From positions 82,108 to 146,107 of the forward strand of contig NZ_JALDUI010000003.1 of NCBI RefSeq assembly GCF_023115445.1: a DNA stretch of 64,000 bases, written 5' to 3'. The position numbers and the translations under genes were made by a program. Every line of letters starts with the position of its first letter. Within the stretch, counting starts at the first letter, position 1. Source of the stretch: Streptococcus sp. oral taxon 431 (GTDB lineage: Bacteria; Bacillota; Bacilli; Lactobacillales; Streptococcaceae). Under the pieces are notes generated by a model. It saw only the letters and a list, made by a program, of their open reading frames with translations. It was not told where the DNA came from and ran no database searches. Shown here in pieces: positions 41,771 to 50,125 of the stretch.

Positions 41771-42109
41771 ATGAATAATCTACCAAATTGCCCAAAATGT
41801 AATTCAGAATACGTCTATGAAGACGGAGCATTGCTAGTCTGTCCAGAGTGTGCTTATGAATGGAATCCTGCTGAGCAAGCAGAGATTGAAGAAGGCCTTG
41901 TTGCTATCGATGCTAATGGAAATAAATTGGCTGATGGAGACACAGTAACCCTAATCAAAGACCTCAAAGTAAAAGGTGCTCCAAAAGACCTTAAGCAAGG
42001 GACACGTGTTAAAAATATCCGTATCGTTGAAGGTGACCACAACATCGATTGTAAGATTGATGGCTTTGGTGCTATGAAACTAAAATCAGAATTTGTTAAA
42101 AAGATTTAA
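41771..42109 (+). CDS. Zinc-ribbon protein of the YjdM/PhnA family
   Basis: 112 aa. N-terminal zinc ribbon with two Cys pairs (CPKCNSEY and CPECAYEW), then a small SH3-like beta domain. Historically named PhnA after a misassigned phosphonoacetate hydrolase; actual role unknown. SD AAGGAG. The next gene begins 2 bp after the stop. Confidence 0.92.
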   Translation: MNNLPNCPKCNSEYVYEDGALLVCPECAYEWNPAEQAEIEEGLVAIDANGNKLADGDTVTLIKDLKVKGAPKDLKQGTRVKNIRIVEGDHNIDCKIDGFGAMKLKSEFVKKI

Positions 42110-42111
42110 TC

Positions 42112-42744
42112 ATGACTACTTGGAATAAATTTATTTTTTTCAGTCGGACTCTCTTGTTTTTCGCAGCATTTACAGGGGTCTATCTGGAAATTACCAAACG
42201 TGGTGGTTTAGGGATGTTGCTTTACTATACAGTCCTTTCCAATCTTTTGGTTGTCATCTTTACAGCTTATCTTTTGTTAAAGATGCGTAGTGGCGGTGAT
42301 AGTTGGCAGAGTTCTGGGATTCTACGTCTCAAAGGTGGTGTCACTATGAGTATTATGATTACTTGTGTCATCTATCATTTCATGCTAGCTCCTTTGACGA
42401 CAGATTTTTACCGTTTGGAAAATTTCCTTTGCCATTATATTGTCCCTCTCTGGTTTTTAGCAGATACAATTATTTTTGATAAGAGTCGTCAATATAAGTT
42501 AGTTGATCCCATGCTTTGGACTAGCCTTCCTTTGCTTTATATGATTTTTGCCCTCTTAAACGGTTTTGTTCTAAAGATGGATGTCCCTAATGCTAAGGAT
42601 AGTCCCTTCCCTTATTTCTTTTTGAATGCTACCAAACATGGTTGGGGCTTTGTCTTTAGATGGGCAGCTACTATCTTTCTTGCCTACATGGTTTCAGGAT
42701 ATCTCTTTTATCTTGTGAAAAGTATTAAAAAATCTAAGAAATAA
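42112..42744 (+). CDS. Pr6Pr-family integral membrane protein (210 aa)
   Basis: Six or so predicted membrane helices, with FFSRTLLFFAAFTGVYLEIT at the start and conserved HFMLAP and NFLCHYIVPLWFLADT in the middle. Polar Arg/His residues in helices fit the Pr6Pr (FAR-17a/AIG1-like) family of unknown function. It begins 2 bp after the zinc-ribbon gene and is probably translationally coupled to it. Basic tail. Terminated by a perfect-stem hairpin. Confidence 0.82.
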   Translation: MTTWNKFIFFSRTLLFFAAFTGVYLEITKRGGLGMLLYYTVLSNLLVVIFTAYLLLKMRSGGDSWQSSGILRLKGGVTMSIMITCVIYHFMLAPLTTDFYRLENFLCHYIVPLWFLADTIIFDKSRQYKLVDPMLWTSLPLLYMIFALLNGFVLKMDVPNAKDSPFPYFFLNATKHGWGFVFRWAATIFLAYMVSGYLFYLVKSIKKSKK

Positions 42745-42769
42745 AAGTACCCAATGTGGGTGCTTTTTT
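42744..42769 (+). terminator. Terminator after Pr6Pr gene
   Basis: Stem AAAGTACCCA / TGGGTGCTTT around ATG with T6. Confidence 0.9.
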
Positions 42770-42812
42770 GTGATAGAGACAATTGTACCCGGACAAATCG
42801 ATTTATTTTATC

Positions 42813-42841
42813 TTGTTATGAAGTCTTTTATACCTTACAAT
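42813..42841 (+). promoter_or_regulatory. pdxST promoter
   Basis: TTGTTA (42813-42818), 17 bp spacer, TACAAT (42836-42841). No PdxR gene is adjacent. Confidence 0.65.
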
Positions 42842-42881
42842 AAAACTGTAGCTACCAATACAACTATTGAGGATGAAAAAA

Positions 42882-43757
42882 ATGACTGAAAATCGTTATG
42901 AATTAAATAAAAATTTGGCACAGATGCTTAAAGGTGGCGTCATCATGGATGTTCAAAATCCTGAGCAAGCAAGAATTGCAGAGGCTGCAGGTGCGGCAGC
43001 TGTTATGGCCTTGGAGCGAATCCCAGCTGATATTCGTGCAGCTGGTGGTGTCTCTCGTATGAGCGATCCAAAGATGATCAAGGAAATCCAAGACGCAGTC
43101 AGCATTCCAGTTATGGCCAAGGTTCGAATTGGGCATTTTGTTGAAGCACAGATTTTAGAAGCCATCGAGATTGACTATATCGATGAGAGTGAGGTGCTAT
43201 CTCCAGCTGACGATCGTTTCCATGTGGATAAGAAAGAATTCCAAGTTCCTTTTGTTTGCGGTGCTAAAGATCTAGGAGAAGCCTTGCGTCGTATTGCTGA
43301 AGGAGCATCGATGATCCGTACAAAAGGGGAACCTGGAACAGGAGACATCGTTCAGGCAGTCCGCCATATGCGTATGATGAATCAAGAAATTCGTCGCATT
43401 CAAAATCTCCGTGAAGATGAACTCTATGTCGCAGCAAAAGAACTCCAAGTTCCGGTAGAATTAGTTCAATACGTCCACGAACATGGGAAATTACCAGTTG
43501 TCAACTTTGCAGCTGGAGGAGTTGCAACACCAGCAGATGCTGCTCTCATGATGCAGCTAGGTGCAGAAGGTGTCTTTGTTGGTTCAGGGATTTTCAAGTC
43601 AGGTGATCCTGTTAAACGTGCGACAGCAATTGTCAAGGCAGTCACAAACTATCAAAATCCTCAAATTCTAGCTCAAATCTCTGAAGATTTGGGAGAAGCC
43701 ATGGTTGGTATCAATGAGAATGAAATCCAAATTCTCATGGCTGAGCGAGGAAAATAG
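42882..43757 (+). CDS. pdxS: Pyridoxal 5'-phosphate synthase subunit PdxS
   Basis: Lyase subunit that builds PLP from ribose 5-phosphate, glyceraldehyde 3-phosphate and ammonia delivered by PdxT. TIM barrel, 291 aa from ATG 42882, chosen because GAGGA lies 8 nt upstream. Seen: [30 protein letters not shown] with the first catalytic Lys, [12 protein letters not shown] with the second, and [15 protein letters not shown] phosphate-binding loop. Followed directly (0-bp gap) by pdxT. Confidence 0.97.
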   Translation: MTENRYELNKNLAQMLKGGVIMDVQNPEQARIAEAAGAAAVMALERIPADIRAAGGVSRMSDPKMIKEIQDAVSIPVMAKVRIGHFVEAQILEAIEIDYIDESEVLSPADDRFHVDKKEFQVPFVCGAKDLGEALRRIAEGASMIRTKGEPGTGDIVQAVRHMRMMNQEIRRIQNLREDELYVAAKELQVPVELVQYVHEHGKLPVVNFAAGGVATPADAALMMQLGAEGVFVGSGIFKSGDPVKRATAIVKAVTNYQNPQILAQISEDLGEAMVGINENEIQILMAERGK

Positions 43758-44330
43758 ATGAAAATTGGAATATTGGCCTTGCAGGGAGCCTTTGTAGAAC
43801 ATGAAAAAGTGCTTGCTGAACTAGGAGTTGAAAGTATTGAACTGCGAAACCTAGAAGATTTTCAGCAACATCGAAGTGAGCTATCAGGTTTGATTTTGCC
43901 AGGAGGTGAGTCTACAACTATGGGAAAACTATTGCGAGATCAGCAAATGTTGATTCCTATAAGAGAGGCTATTCTCAATGGTTTACCGGTCTTTGGAACT
44001 TGTGCGGGTTTAATTTTGCTAGCAAAACAAATCACTTCTCAAGAGGAAAGCCATTTAGCGACCATGGACATAGTAGTAGAGCGCAATGCCTATGGACGTC
44101 AGCTAGGAAGCTTTTATACAGAAGCTGACTGCAAGGGTGTTGGCAAAATTCCCATGACCTTTATCCGTGGACCTATTATTAGTGAAGTTGGTAAGGGTGT
44201 TGATGTTCTGGCGGTAGTGAACAATCAAATCGTTGCTGCTCAAGAAAAGAATATGCTAGTGACTTCCTTTCATCCTGAATTGACAAATGATCTTCGCTTG
44301 CATCAATACTTTATCAATATGTGCAAATAA
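43758..44330 (+). CDS. pdxT: Pyridoxal 5'-phosphate synthase glutaminase PdxT
   Basis: Class I glutaminase that feeds ammonia to PdxS. 190 aa: [23 protein letters not shown], nucleophile Cys82 in [10 protein letters not shown], and HPE of the triad in SFHPELTND. Starts the base after the pdxS stop. A bidirectional terminator follows. Confidence 0.97.
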   Translation: MKIGILALQGAFVEHEKVLAELGVESIELRNLEDFQQHRSELSGLILPGGESTTMGKLLRDQQMLIPIREAILNGLPVFGTCAGLILLAKQITSQEESHLATMDIVVERNAYGRQLGSFYTEADCKGVGKIPMTFIRGPIISEVGKGVDVLAVVNNQIVAAQEKNMLVTSFHPELTNDLRLHQYFINMCK

Positions 44331-44362
44331 AAATAGGTCGGGATTTTCCCGACCTATTTTTA
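44331..44362. terminator. Bidirectional terminator between pdxT and hemolysin III gene
   Basis: Perfect 13-bp stem AAATAGGTCGGGA / TCCCGACCTATTT with a 3-nt loop. Flanking A and T runs serve both convergent genes; the minus-strand stop at 44360 lies at its edge. Confidence 0.92.
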
Positions 44363-45007
44363 CATGTAATAAACAATGGCAATGTATTGGAGAGCGGAAG
44401 CTGCCAGAATGAAGAGGTGCCAGATCATGTGGAAGTATGGTTTCTTCTTAGCATAAAAACCAGCACCAACTGTATAGCAAAGCCCACCTGATACCATAAG
44501 AGTCCAAAAGATTGGATTTGTTTGACTGATGATTGCTGGTAGGATAGTCACAACTAGCCAACCCATGATGAGGTAGAGTATCAGACTAAATTTTTCATTG
44601 ACTTTTTTGGCAAAGATTTTATAAAGAATACCAAAAATAGTTGTTCCCCACTGAATGGCGATAATCAGATAACCAAACCAGTTATTCATCAAGGTTAAAA
44701 CGACAGGAGTATAAGAACCTGCAATCGCAACATAAATCATAGAATGGTCAATAATTCGCAACACATATTTATGAGTGGAACCATAAGCCATAGAATGATA
44801 AATAGTCGATGAAAGAAACATAAGAAAGAGGCTGATGACGAAGATGGACACACCGACAGACGATAAAAATCCATGAGCTTCATAACTATAAGTCGATGAG
44901 ATAGGGAGCAAAATCAGCATGATAAGTGCCCCTACAGCATGGGTGACACTGTTTGCTATTTCTTCTCCAAAACTAAGGCGCTTGCTAAGTTTGAAACTAG
45001 TATTCAT
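44360..45007 (-). CDS. Hemolysin III family membrane protein (TrhA-like)
   Basis: Seven-helix membrane protein of the PAQR/hemolysin III family; the B. subtilis and E. coli relatives influence membrane energetics, and hemolytic activity is not established here. Seen: GEEIANSVTHAVGA, the conserved SSTIYHSMAYGSTH block with His metal ligands, IDHSMIYVAIAGSYTP and YFHMIWHLFILAASALQY. The start is taken at 45007 with GAGGAAG at good spacing (215 aa); an upstream in-frame ATG at 45025 lacks an SD. It overlaps the 3' end of the DUF1836 gene, so translation is coupled. Confidence 0.9.
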   Translation of the reverse strand: MNTSFKLSKRLSFGEEIANSVTHAVGALIMLILLPISSTYSYEAHGFLSSVGVSIFVISLFLMFLSSTIYHSMAYGSTHKYVLRIIDHSMIYVAIAGSYTPVVLTLMNNWFGYLIIAIQWGTTIFGILYKIFAKKVNEKFSLILYLIMGWLVVTILPAIISQTNPIFWTLMVSGGLCYTVGAGFYAKKKPYFHMIWHLFILAASALQYIAIVYYM

Positions 45008-45458
45008 TTGTTTCTTCCTCTTCATTTTCTGTATAGACTAGTGCTAGTGTTTGATGATAAAGTTTGACCGTTTGACAGCTTGCTTGAATGATTGGATTTT
45101 CTGGGTCAATTCCTTCGTTCATATAGTCCACAAAATCGTTATAGAGTTGCTCTGAGTTAGTTTCTGTTTGTAGAGTATTGAGTGTTTGAGCAATCTCTTG
45201 AATAGAAAAAACAGACTTGAGCGTTGTGATAGCTATCAAACGAGCAATTTGCTTGCGTTGGTATTTTTTCTTTTCAGGTTTACTGATATAGCCGTGCTTC
45301 ACATAGTTGTTCACCATTGATGCAGTTAAACCTTTCTCTTTAGCAAGAGAAATAGGGGAACAAACTTTATTCACATAAAGTAGGACCTGATCCAAATAGA
45401 GATCAATGTTTGGAATTTCGTCCCATTCTGGGTAGGAAAAAGTAGTTTTCATTTTCAA
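44997..45458 (-). CDS. DUF1836 protein, putative HTH regulator
   Basis: 153 aa. N-terminal part holds a MerR-like winged-helix (SLAKEKGLTASMVNNYVKHGYISKPEKKKYQRKQIARL, abbreviated as LTASMVNNYVKHGYI) typical of DUF1836; the C-terminal part is acidic-helical. SD AGGAG 6 nt before ATG 45458. It is cotranscribed with the hemolysin III gene it overlaps. A perfect palindrome overlaps its promoter, which suggests autoregulation. Confidence 0.85.
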   Translation of the reverse strand: MKMKTTFSYPEWDEIPNIDLYLDQVLLYVNKVCSPISLAKEKGLTASMVNNYVKHGYISKPEKKKYQRKQIARLIAITTLKSVFSIQEIAQTLNTLQTETNSEQLYNDFVDYMNEGIDPENPIIQASCQTVKLYHQTLALVYTENEEEETNEY

Positions 45459-45467
45459 CTCCTGTTT

Positions 45468-45488
45468 ATCTAGTTTTGATAACTAGAT
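45468..45488 (-). promoter_or_regulatory. Perfect palindrome, probable operator of DUF1836 operon
   Basis: ATCTAGTT-N5-AACTAGAT, 8-bp perfect half sites. On the minus strand it covers the end of the -10 box and the predicted start point, a repressor position. Confidence 0.7.
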
Positions 45489-45515
45489 TATAAAATAATA
45501 GAAACAAAAAGTCAA
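45487..45515 (-). promoter_or_regulatory. Promoter of DUF1836-hemolysin III operon
   Basis: Minus strand TTGACT (45515-45510), exactly 17 bp spacer, TATAAT (45492-45487). Near-consensus. Confidence 0.85.
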
Positions 45516-45546
45516 GTTTTAACTGCTTGTAGAAAGCCTTAAATTA

Positions 45547-45555
45547 TGCTATGAT
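45547..45555 (+). promoter_or_regulatory. Promoter of GNAT-ogt-arsC group
   Basis: Extended -10 TGcTATGAT, followed after about 30 nt by a regular SD and ATG 45587. Confidence 0.6.
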
Positions 45556-45586
45556 GAGAGAAACTAGTCAGAAAAGAGGAGATAAG

Positions 45587-46087
45587 ATGGAAATTCGTTT
45601 AGCCTTTCCAAACGAAGTAGATGCAATTATGCAAGTGATTGAGGAAGCTAAAAAATGCTTGGCGGAAGCTGATAGCACCCAATGGCAAAATGGTTATCCA
45701 AATACTGATACGATTATCGAAGATATTATCTCAGGTCAGGCTTATGTAGCCCTGGAAGAAGGAGAGCTCTTAGCTTATGCAGCAGTAACCAAGAGTCCAG
45801 AAAAAGCCTATGAAGCCATTTATGATGGAAGCTGGGAAGGAAGAGAACCAGAATACCTTGTATTTCACCGGATTGCGGTTTCTAGAGATGTCCAAGGGCA
45901 AGGTGTTGCCCAGACCTTCTTGGAAGGCTTGATTGAAGGCTTTGATTACCTAGATTTTCGTTCAGATACGCACGCTAAAAACAAAGCCATGCAACATATT
46001 TTTGAGAAGCTAGGTTTTAAACAAGTTGGTAAAGTTCCAGTAGATGGGGAACGCTTGGCCTATCAAAAATTAAAATCAAATGTCTAA
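45587..46087 (+). CDS. GNAT family N-acetyltransferase
   Basis: 166 aa acetyl-CoA-dependent acetyltransferase of unknown substrate. Motif A is FHRIAVSRDVQGQGVAQTFL with the acetyl-CoA pyrophosphate loop, and the C-terminus has KNKAMQHIFEKLGFKQVG. The start is ATG 45587 behind AGAGGAG; an ATG at 45551 lies in the promoter. It overlaps ogt by 8 bp, so they form a unit with the ArsC-like gene. Confidence 0.9.
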   Translation: MEIRLAFPNEVDAIMQVIEEAKKCLAEADSTQWQNGYPNTDTIIEDIISGQAYVALEEGELLAYAAVTKSPEKAYEAIYDGSWEGREPEYLVFHRIAVSRDVQGQGVAQTFLEGLIEGFDYLDFRSDTHAKNKAMQHIFEKLGFKQVGKVPVDGERLAYQKLKSNV

Positions 46088-46592
46088 GAATTATGCAAAG
46101 ATGCTGTACAAGTCTCCGATTGGAATCTTATCTTTGATAGCAGATGATCACTATCTGTTTGGAATATGGGTTGAAGCACAGAGCCATTTTGAGCGAGGTT
46201 TGTCGCTAGGTAATCTAGTTGAGGTGGAAAGTCATCCCATCTTAAATCAGATTGCTAGCTATTTAGATGCTTATTTTAAAGGACAAAATCAAGATTTGTC
46301 TCAGTTACCTTTGGCTCCTGTTGGTAGTGACTTTGAAAAAAGAGTCTGGAACTACTTGCGTGGAATTCCTTTTGGTCAGACTGTTACTTATGGACAAATA
46401 GCTAAGTACTTGCAGATAGCTTCGGCTCAGGCAATCGGAGGTGCTGTGGGGCGCAACCCCTGGTCTATCCTAGTACCTTGTCACCGCGTATTAGGTGCTG
46501 GTAATCGTCTAACAGGCTATGCTTCAGGAATTGACAAGAAGGCTTGGCTCTTAAAGCATGAAGGTGCAGCATTTCAAGAAAATAAGAAATAG
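46080..46592 (+). CDS. ogt: Methylated-DNA--protein-cysteine methyltransferase
   Basis: Suicide repair protein that removes O6-alkyl from guanine. 170 aa. C-terminal DNA-binding domain with FGQTVTYGQIAKYLQ, AIGGAVGRNPWSILVPCHRV with acceptor Cys134, then GYASGIDKKAWLLKHEG. Starts within the GNAT gene; no separate promoter seen. Confidence 0.95.
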   Translation: MSKNYAKMLYKSPIGILSLIADDHYLFGIWVEAQSHFERGLSLGNLVEVESHPILNQIASYLDAYFKGQNQDLSQLPLAPVGSDFEKRVWNYLRGIPFGQTVTYGQIAKYLQIASAQAIGGAVGRNPWSILVPCHRVLGAGNRLTGYASGIDKKAWLLKHEGAAFQENKK

Positions 46593-46604
46593 AAAGTAAA
46601 GAAA

Positions 46605-46961
46605 ATGTTAGAATTTATCGAATATCCAAAATGTACAACTTGTAAAAAAGCCAAAAAAGAGTTAGATCAACTTGGACTAGAATATAAAGATGTTCATATT
46701 GTAGAAGAAACTCCAAGTGAAATGATCATTCTGAACTGGCTTGAAACTTCTGGATTTGAGTTGAAGCAATTTTTCAATACCAGTGGGATTAAATACCGTG
46801 AACTGGGTTTAAAAGATAAGGTTGGGACTTTATCCAATAAAGAAGCAGCCAAACTCTTGGCCAGTGATGGTATGTTATTAAAACGTCCAATATTAGTGGA
46901 GAATGGTGTTGTTAAACAAATTGGCTATCGTAAAACCTACGACAACTTGGATTTGAAATAG
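46605..46961 (+). CDS. ArsC/Spx-family thioredoxin-fold protein
   Basis: 118 aa. N-terminal CTTC redox motif (Cys10, Cys13) in EYPKCTTCKKAKKELD, and a C-terminal LLKRPILVENG motif typical of YffB/ArsC-like proteins. Often labelled arsenate reductase, but no ars genes are nearby, so a thiol-disulfide role is equally likely. 12 bp after ogt. Confidence 0.88.
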   Translation: MLEFIEYPKCTTCKKAKKELDQLGLEYKDVHIVEETPSEMIILNWLETSGFELKQFFNTSGIKYRELGLKDKVGTLSNKEAAKLLASDGMLLKRPILVENGVVKQIGYRKTYDNLDLK

Positions 46962-47081
46962 TTTTTTTCTATCTCCTTGATAGGTAAAATATATAACCTC
47001 ACACTTTTAAAGTATGATAAACTAGTAGGTAGACAAAGTCTCTTCTGCTCGTAGCAAATATTTTAAATCTAGGCAGAAGTA

Positions 47082-47090
47082 TGATAGAAT
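47082..47090 (+). promoter_or_regulatory. Promoter of amino-acid ABC transporter genes
   Basis: Extended -10 TGaTAGAAT 27 nt before the permease start. A 7-bp inverted repeat TTCTGC..GCAGAA with a wide spacer (47042-47078) lies just upstream. Confidence 0.55.
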
Positions 47091-47117
47091 GATTCATTAT
47101 CAGGAGAGGATGTTTCT

Positions 47118-47918
47118 ATGAATGTTACAACACTTTTAGCATCAGATTGGTACCAAAACTTGATGCAGTATATTCCAGACGGCAAACTGTTTAGTTTTCG
47201 TTCTGTCTTTGATGGGATTCCAAGAATTGTACAACAATTGCCAACAACATTGATGTTGACAGTATTTGGTGCTTTTTTTGGTATCATCTTGGCCTTGGTT
47301 TTTGCTATTGTAAAAATTAATCGCGTTAGAATTCTTTATCCATTACAAGCATTCTTTGTTAGTTTCTTAAAAGGGACACCAATCCTAGTGCAGCTGATGT
47401 TGACTTACTATGGAATTCCTCTAGCATTAAAAGCGTTGAATCAACAATGGGGGACTGCTTTTAATATCAATGCGATTCCGGCTGCAGCTTTTGCCATTGT
47501 AGCCTTTGCTTTTAATGAAGCAGCCTACGCTAGTGAAACTATCCGTGCCGCTATTCTTTCTGTCAATCCTGGAGAGATTGAAGCCGCTCGTAGTCTTGGA
47601 ATGACACGTGCACAAGTTTACCGTCGTGTGATTATTCCAAATGCAGCGGTAGTAGCAACTCCAACCTTGATTAACTCCCTAATCGGTTTGACTAAGGGTA
47701 CTTCCCTAGCCTTTAGTGCGGGTGTTGTAGAAGTCTTTGCCCAAGCTCAGATTTTGGGTGGTGCCGATTACCGTTACTTCGAACGTTTCATCTCAGTTGC
47801 CCTTGTATACTGGGTGGTAAATATCGCTATTGAAAATCTTGGCCGCTTTATTGAAAGAAAAATGTCCATCGAAGCACCAGATAATGTGAAAACAGATGTG
47901 AAAGGAGACCTTCGCTAA
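47118..47918 (+). CDS. Polar amino-acid ABC transporter permease
   Basis: Membrane subunit (266 aa) of a His/Glu/Gln/Cys-type importer. About five helices, with the EAA loop EIEAARSLGMTRAQVYRRVIIPNA near residues 155-175 and conserved FLKGTPILVQLMLTYYG. SD AGGAGAGG. Its stop overlaps the ATPase start. The substrate-binding protein is not encoded here. Confidence 0.93.
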   Translation: MNVTTLLASDWYQNLMQYIPDGKLFSFRSVFDGIPRIVQQLPTTLMLTVFGAFFGIILALVFAIVKINRVRILYPLQAFFVSFLKGTPILVQLMLTYYGIPLALKALNQQWGTAFNINAIPAAAFAIVAFAFNEAAYASETIRAAILSVNPGEIEAARSLGMTRAQVYRRVIIPNAAVVATPTLINSLIGLTKGTSLAFSAGVVEVFAQAQILGGADYRYFERFISVALVYWVVNIAIENLGRFIERKMSIEAPDNVKTDVKGDLR

Positions 47919-48661
47919 TGATTAAGATTTCAAATTTAAGCAAATCCTTTTCAGGTCAAACCGTCTTGGATCATCTGAATTTAGATATTCAAAAAGGGGA
48001 AGTAGTGGCTTTGATTGGTTCATCAGGAGCTGGTAAATCAACCTTTCTTCGTAGCCTAAATTATCTGGAAACACCTGATAGTGGAAGCATTCAGATTGAT
48101 GATTTCAAAGTCGACTTTTCTCAAATTACTCAAGATGAGATCTTGACTCTCCGCCGCAAGTTATCTATGGTATTCCAACAGTTCAATTTGTTTGAGCGTA
48201 GAACAGCCCTAGACAATGTCAAGGAAGGTTTGGTAGTCGTTAAAAAACTTTCCGACGAAGAAGCAACTAAGATTGCCAAAGAAGAGTTGGCTAAGGTTGG
48301 TCTTTCAGATCGTCAACAGCACTATCCTCGCCACTTATCAGGTGGACAAAAACAACGGGTAGCTTTGGCGCGTGCTTTGGCCATGAAGCCAGCTATCTTG
48401 CTCTTGGATGAACCTACTTCAGCCCTTGATCCAGAATTAGTTGGTGAGGTAGAAAGATCTATTGCTAATGCAGCTAAATCAGGTCAAACCATGATTTTAG
48501 TCAGTCACGATATGTCCTTTGTTTCTCAAGTAGCTGATAAGGTTTTGTTCTTGGATAAAGGAAAGATTATTGAGTCTGGAACACCAGATGAGATTATCAA
48601 TCATCCTAAAGAAGAACGAACAAAAGAATTCTTTGCTAGTTACAAACGGACCTATATTTGA
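47918..48661 (+). CDS. Polar amino-acid ABC transporter ATP-binding protein
   Basis: 247 aa ATPase partner of the permease. Walker A GSSGAGKST, Q-loop VFQQFNLF, signature LSGGQKQRVALARAL, Walker B ILLLDEPTSALDPE, H-loop VSHD. The ATG shares a base with the permease stop, so translation is coupled. Confidence 0.95.
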   Translation: MIKISNLSKSFSGQTVLDHLNLDIQKGEVVALIGSSGAGKSTFLRSLNYLETPDSGSIQIDDFKVDFSQITQDEILTLRRKLSMVFQQFNLFERRTALDNVKEGLVVVKKLSDEEATKIAKEELAKVGLSDRQQHYPRHLSGGQKQRVALARALAMKPAILLLDEPTSALDPELVGEVERSIANAAKSGQTMILVSHDMSFVSQVADKVLFLDKGKIIESGTPDEIINHPKEERTKEFFASYKRTYI

Positions 48662-48683
48662 TATAATAGAAGACAAGAAAGAC

Positions 48684-48714
48684 TCAGTTGGCTAGGCCAA
48701 CTGGGTTTGCTCTT
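48684..48714 (+). terminator. Probable terminator after ABC genes
   Basis: Stem CAGTTGGC / GCCAACTG with a 3-nt loop; the T run is broken (TTTGCTCTTT), so termination may be partial. Confidence 0.55.
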
Positions 48715-48740
48715 TAAAATTAATAGAAACGAGAGAGAGC

Positions 48741-48965
48741 ATGCTAGTTCAGCTATTTGCTTTGTATTTAGAGAGTTTAGTGTTGACAATTCTACTTGTC
48801 TTGATTATTTTGGGACTCTGGATTGGTCTTAGAGCTCTGTCGGGGGTTGACAAAACTGCCAAAGCACGTCAAGCCCATCTCTACGATATGATTATGATTG
48901 GAGTTTTAACAATTCCAGTATTGTCATTTGCAACCATGAGCATCTTGTTGGTTCTCAAGGCTTAA
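48741..48965 (+). CDS. DUF4059-like small membrane protein (74 aa)
   Basis: Two hydrophobic helices (about 6-30 and 50-72) with a short charged loop GVDKTAKARQAHLYD between. Matches the streptococcal DUF4059 family that I recall next to trxB. SD GAGAGAGAG. Function unknown. Confidence 0.8.
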   Translation: MLVQLFALYLESLVLTILLVLIILGLWIGLRALSGVDKTAKARQAHLYDMIMIGVLTIPVLSFATMSILLVLKA

Positions 48966-49030
48966 TAGTTGTAAAATGGGATTTAATTCGTTAGAATAAA
49001 AATAGTTACAACAAGAAAGAAGGAAAGAGA

Positions 49031-49942
49031 ATGTACGATACGATTATTATCGGTGCAGGTCCTGCTGGGATGACTGCAGCCTTGTATGCAGCACGCAGTA
49101 ATCTGAAAGTGGCTTTGATTGAAGGGGGCCTTCCAGGAGGTCAGATGAATAATACTTCTGACATTGAAAACTATCCAGGTTATGCTAATATCAGTGGTCC
49201 TGAATTAGCTGAAAAAATGTTTGAACCTCTTGAAAATCTGGGTGTTGAGCATCTCTATGGCTTCGTTGAAAATATTGAGGACCATGGCGAATTCAAAAAA
49301 GTCGTAACAGACGACCAAGTTTATGAAACGCGCACAGTTATCGTAGCGACAGGTTCTAATCATCGTCTCTTGGGAGTTCCTGGGGAAGAAGAACTCAATA
49401 GCCGTGGTGTTTCTTACTGTGCGGTTTGTGATGGAGCCTTTTTCCGTGACCAAGATTTGTTGGTTGTAGGTGGAGGTGACTCAGCAGTTGAAGAAGCAAT
49501 CTTCTTAACACGATTTGCTAAGTCTGTAACCATCGTTCACCGTCGAGATGAACTACGTGCCCAAAAGGTCTTGCAAGATCGCGCCTTTGCCAATGAAAAA
49601 ATCAACTTCATTTGGGATTCGGTTGTCAAAGAAATCAAGGGTGAAAACCGTGTTGAGTCGGTTGCCATTGAAAATGTTAAAACAGGACAAGTGACAGAAC
49701 AAGCCTTTGGTGGTGTCTTCATCTATGTTGGATTGGACCCTGTTAGTGACTTCGTCCAAGAGTTGCAGATTCGAGACCAAGCGGGTTGGATTGTGACAGA
49801 CGACCACATGAAAACAAGCGTTGCAGGGGTCTTCGCAGTTGGCGATGTTCGTCAAAAAGACCTTCGTCAAGTCACAACTGCAGTTGGAGATGGCGCTATT
49901 GCAGGTCAAGAAGCTTATAAATATATTACTGAACATAGTTAA
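49031..49942 (+). CDS. trxB: Thioredoxin reductase
   Basis: NADPH-dependent FAD enzyme that reduces thioredoxin. 303 aa. FAD site IIIGAGPAGMTAALYAA, redox pair Cys130-x-x-Cys133 in YCAVCDGAFF, NADPH site VVGGGDSAVEEAIFLT, and C-terminal GVFAVGDVR. SD GAAGGAAAG. Immediately followed by the second copy of the dispersed element. Confidence 0.96.
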   Translation: MYDTIIIGAGPAGMTAALYAARSNLKVALIEGGLPGGQMNNTSDIENYPGYANISGPELAEKMFEPLENLGVEHLYGFVENIEDHGEFKKVVTDDQVYETRTVIVATGSNHRLLGVPGEEELNSRGVSYCAVCDGAFFRDQDLLVVGGGDSAVEEAIFLTRFAKSVTIVHRRDELRAQKVLQDRAFANEKINFIWDSVVKEIKGENRVESVAIENVKTGQVTEQAFGGVFIYVGLDPVSDFVQELQIRDQAGWIVTDDHMKTSVAGVFAVGDVRQKDLRQVTTAVGDGAIAGQEAYKYITEHS

Positions 49943-50121
49943 AAAGGCGGTGGGACAGAAATCGATAGACAAAGTCTCGATTTCGTAGTCCCAGCCCCGC
50001 GAGGATGATTAGGAGCTTTTTGGAGTCCAAAAGACGAACAAAAAGTTCAATCAGCTCCGCGTCAAAGTTTGATTGCTAATAAAAAGGTGAGGTCGGGATC
50101 TTTTTGTCCCAACCTCACCTT
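49942..50121. repeat. Dispersed intergenic element copy B, bidirectional terminator
   Basis: About 95% identical by eye to 18912-19084, differing by a few substitutions and 1-bp indels. It ends in the stem GTGAGGTCGGGATC / GTCCCAACCTCAC (50087-50118) with T runs on both sides. It sits between convergent trxB and the TrmH-family gene and can terminate both. Confidence 0.87.
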
Positions 50122-50125
50122 TTTA

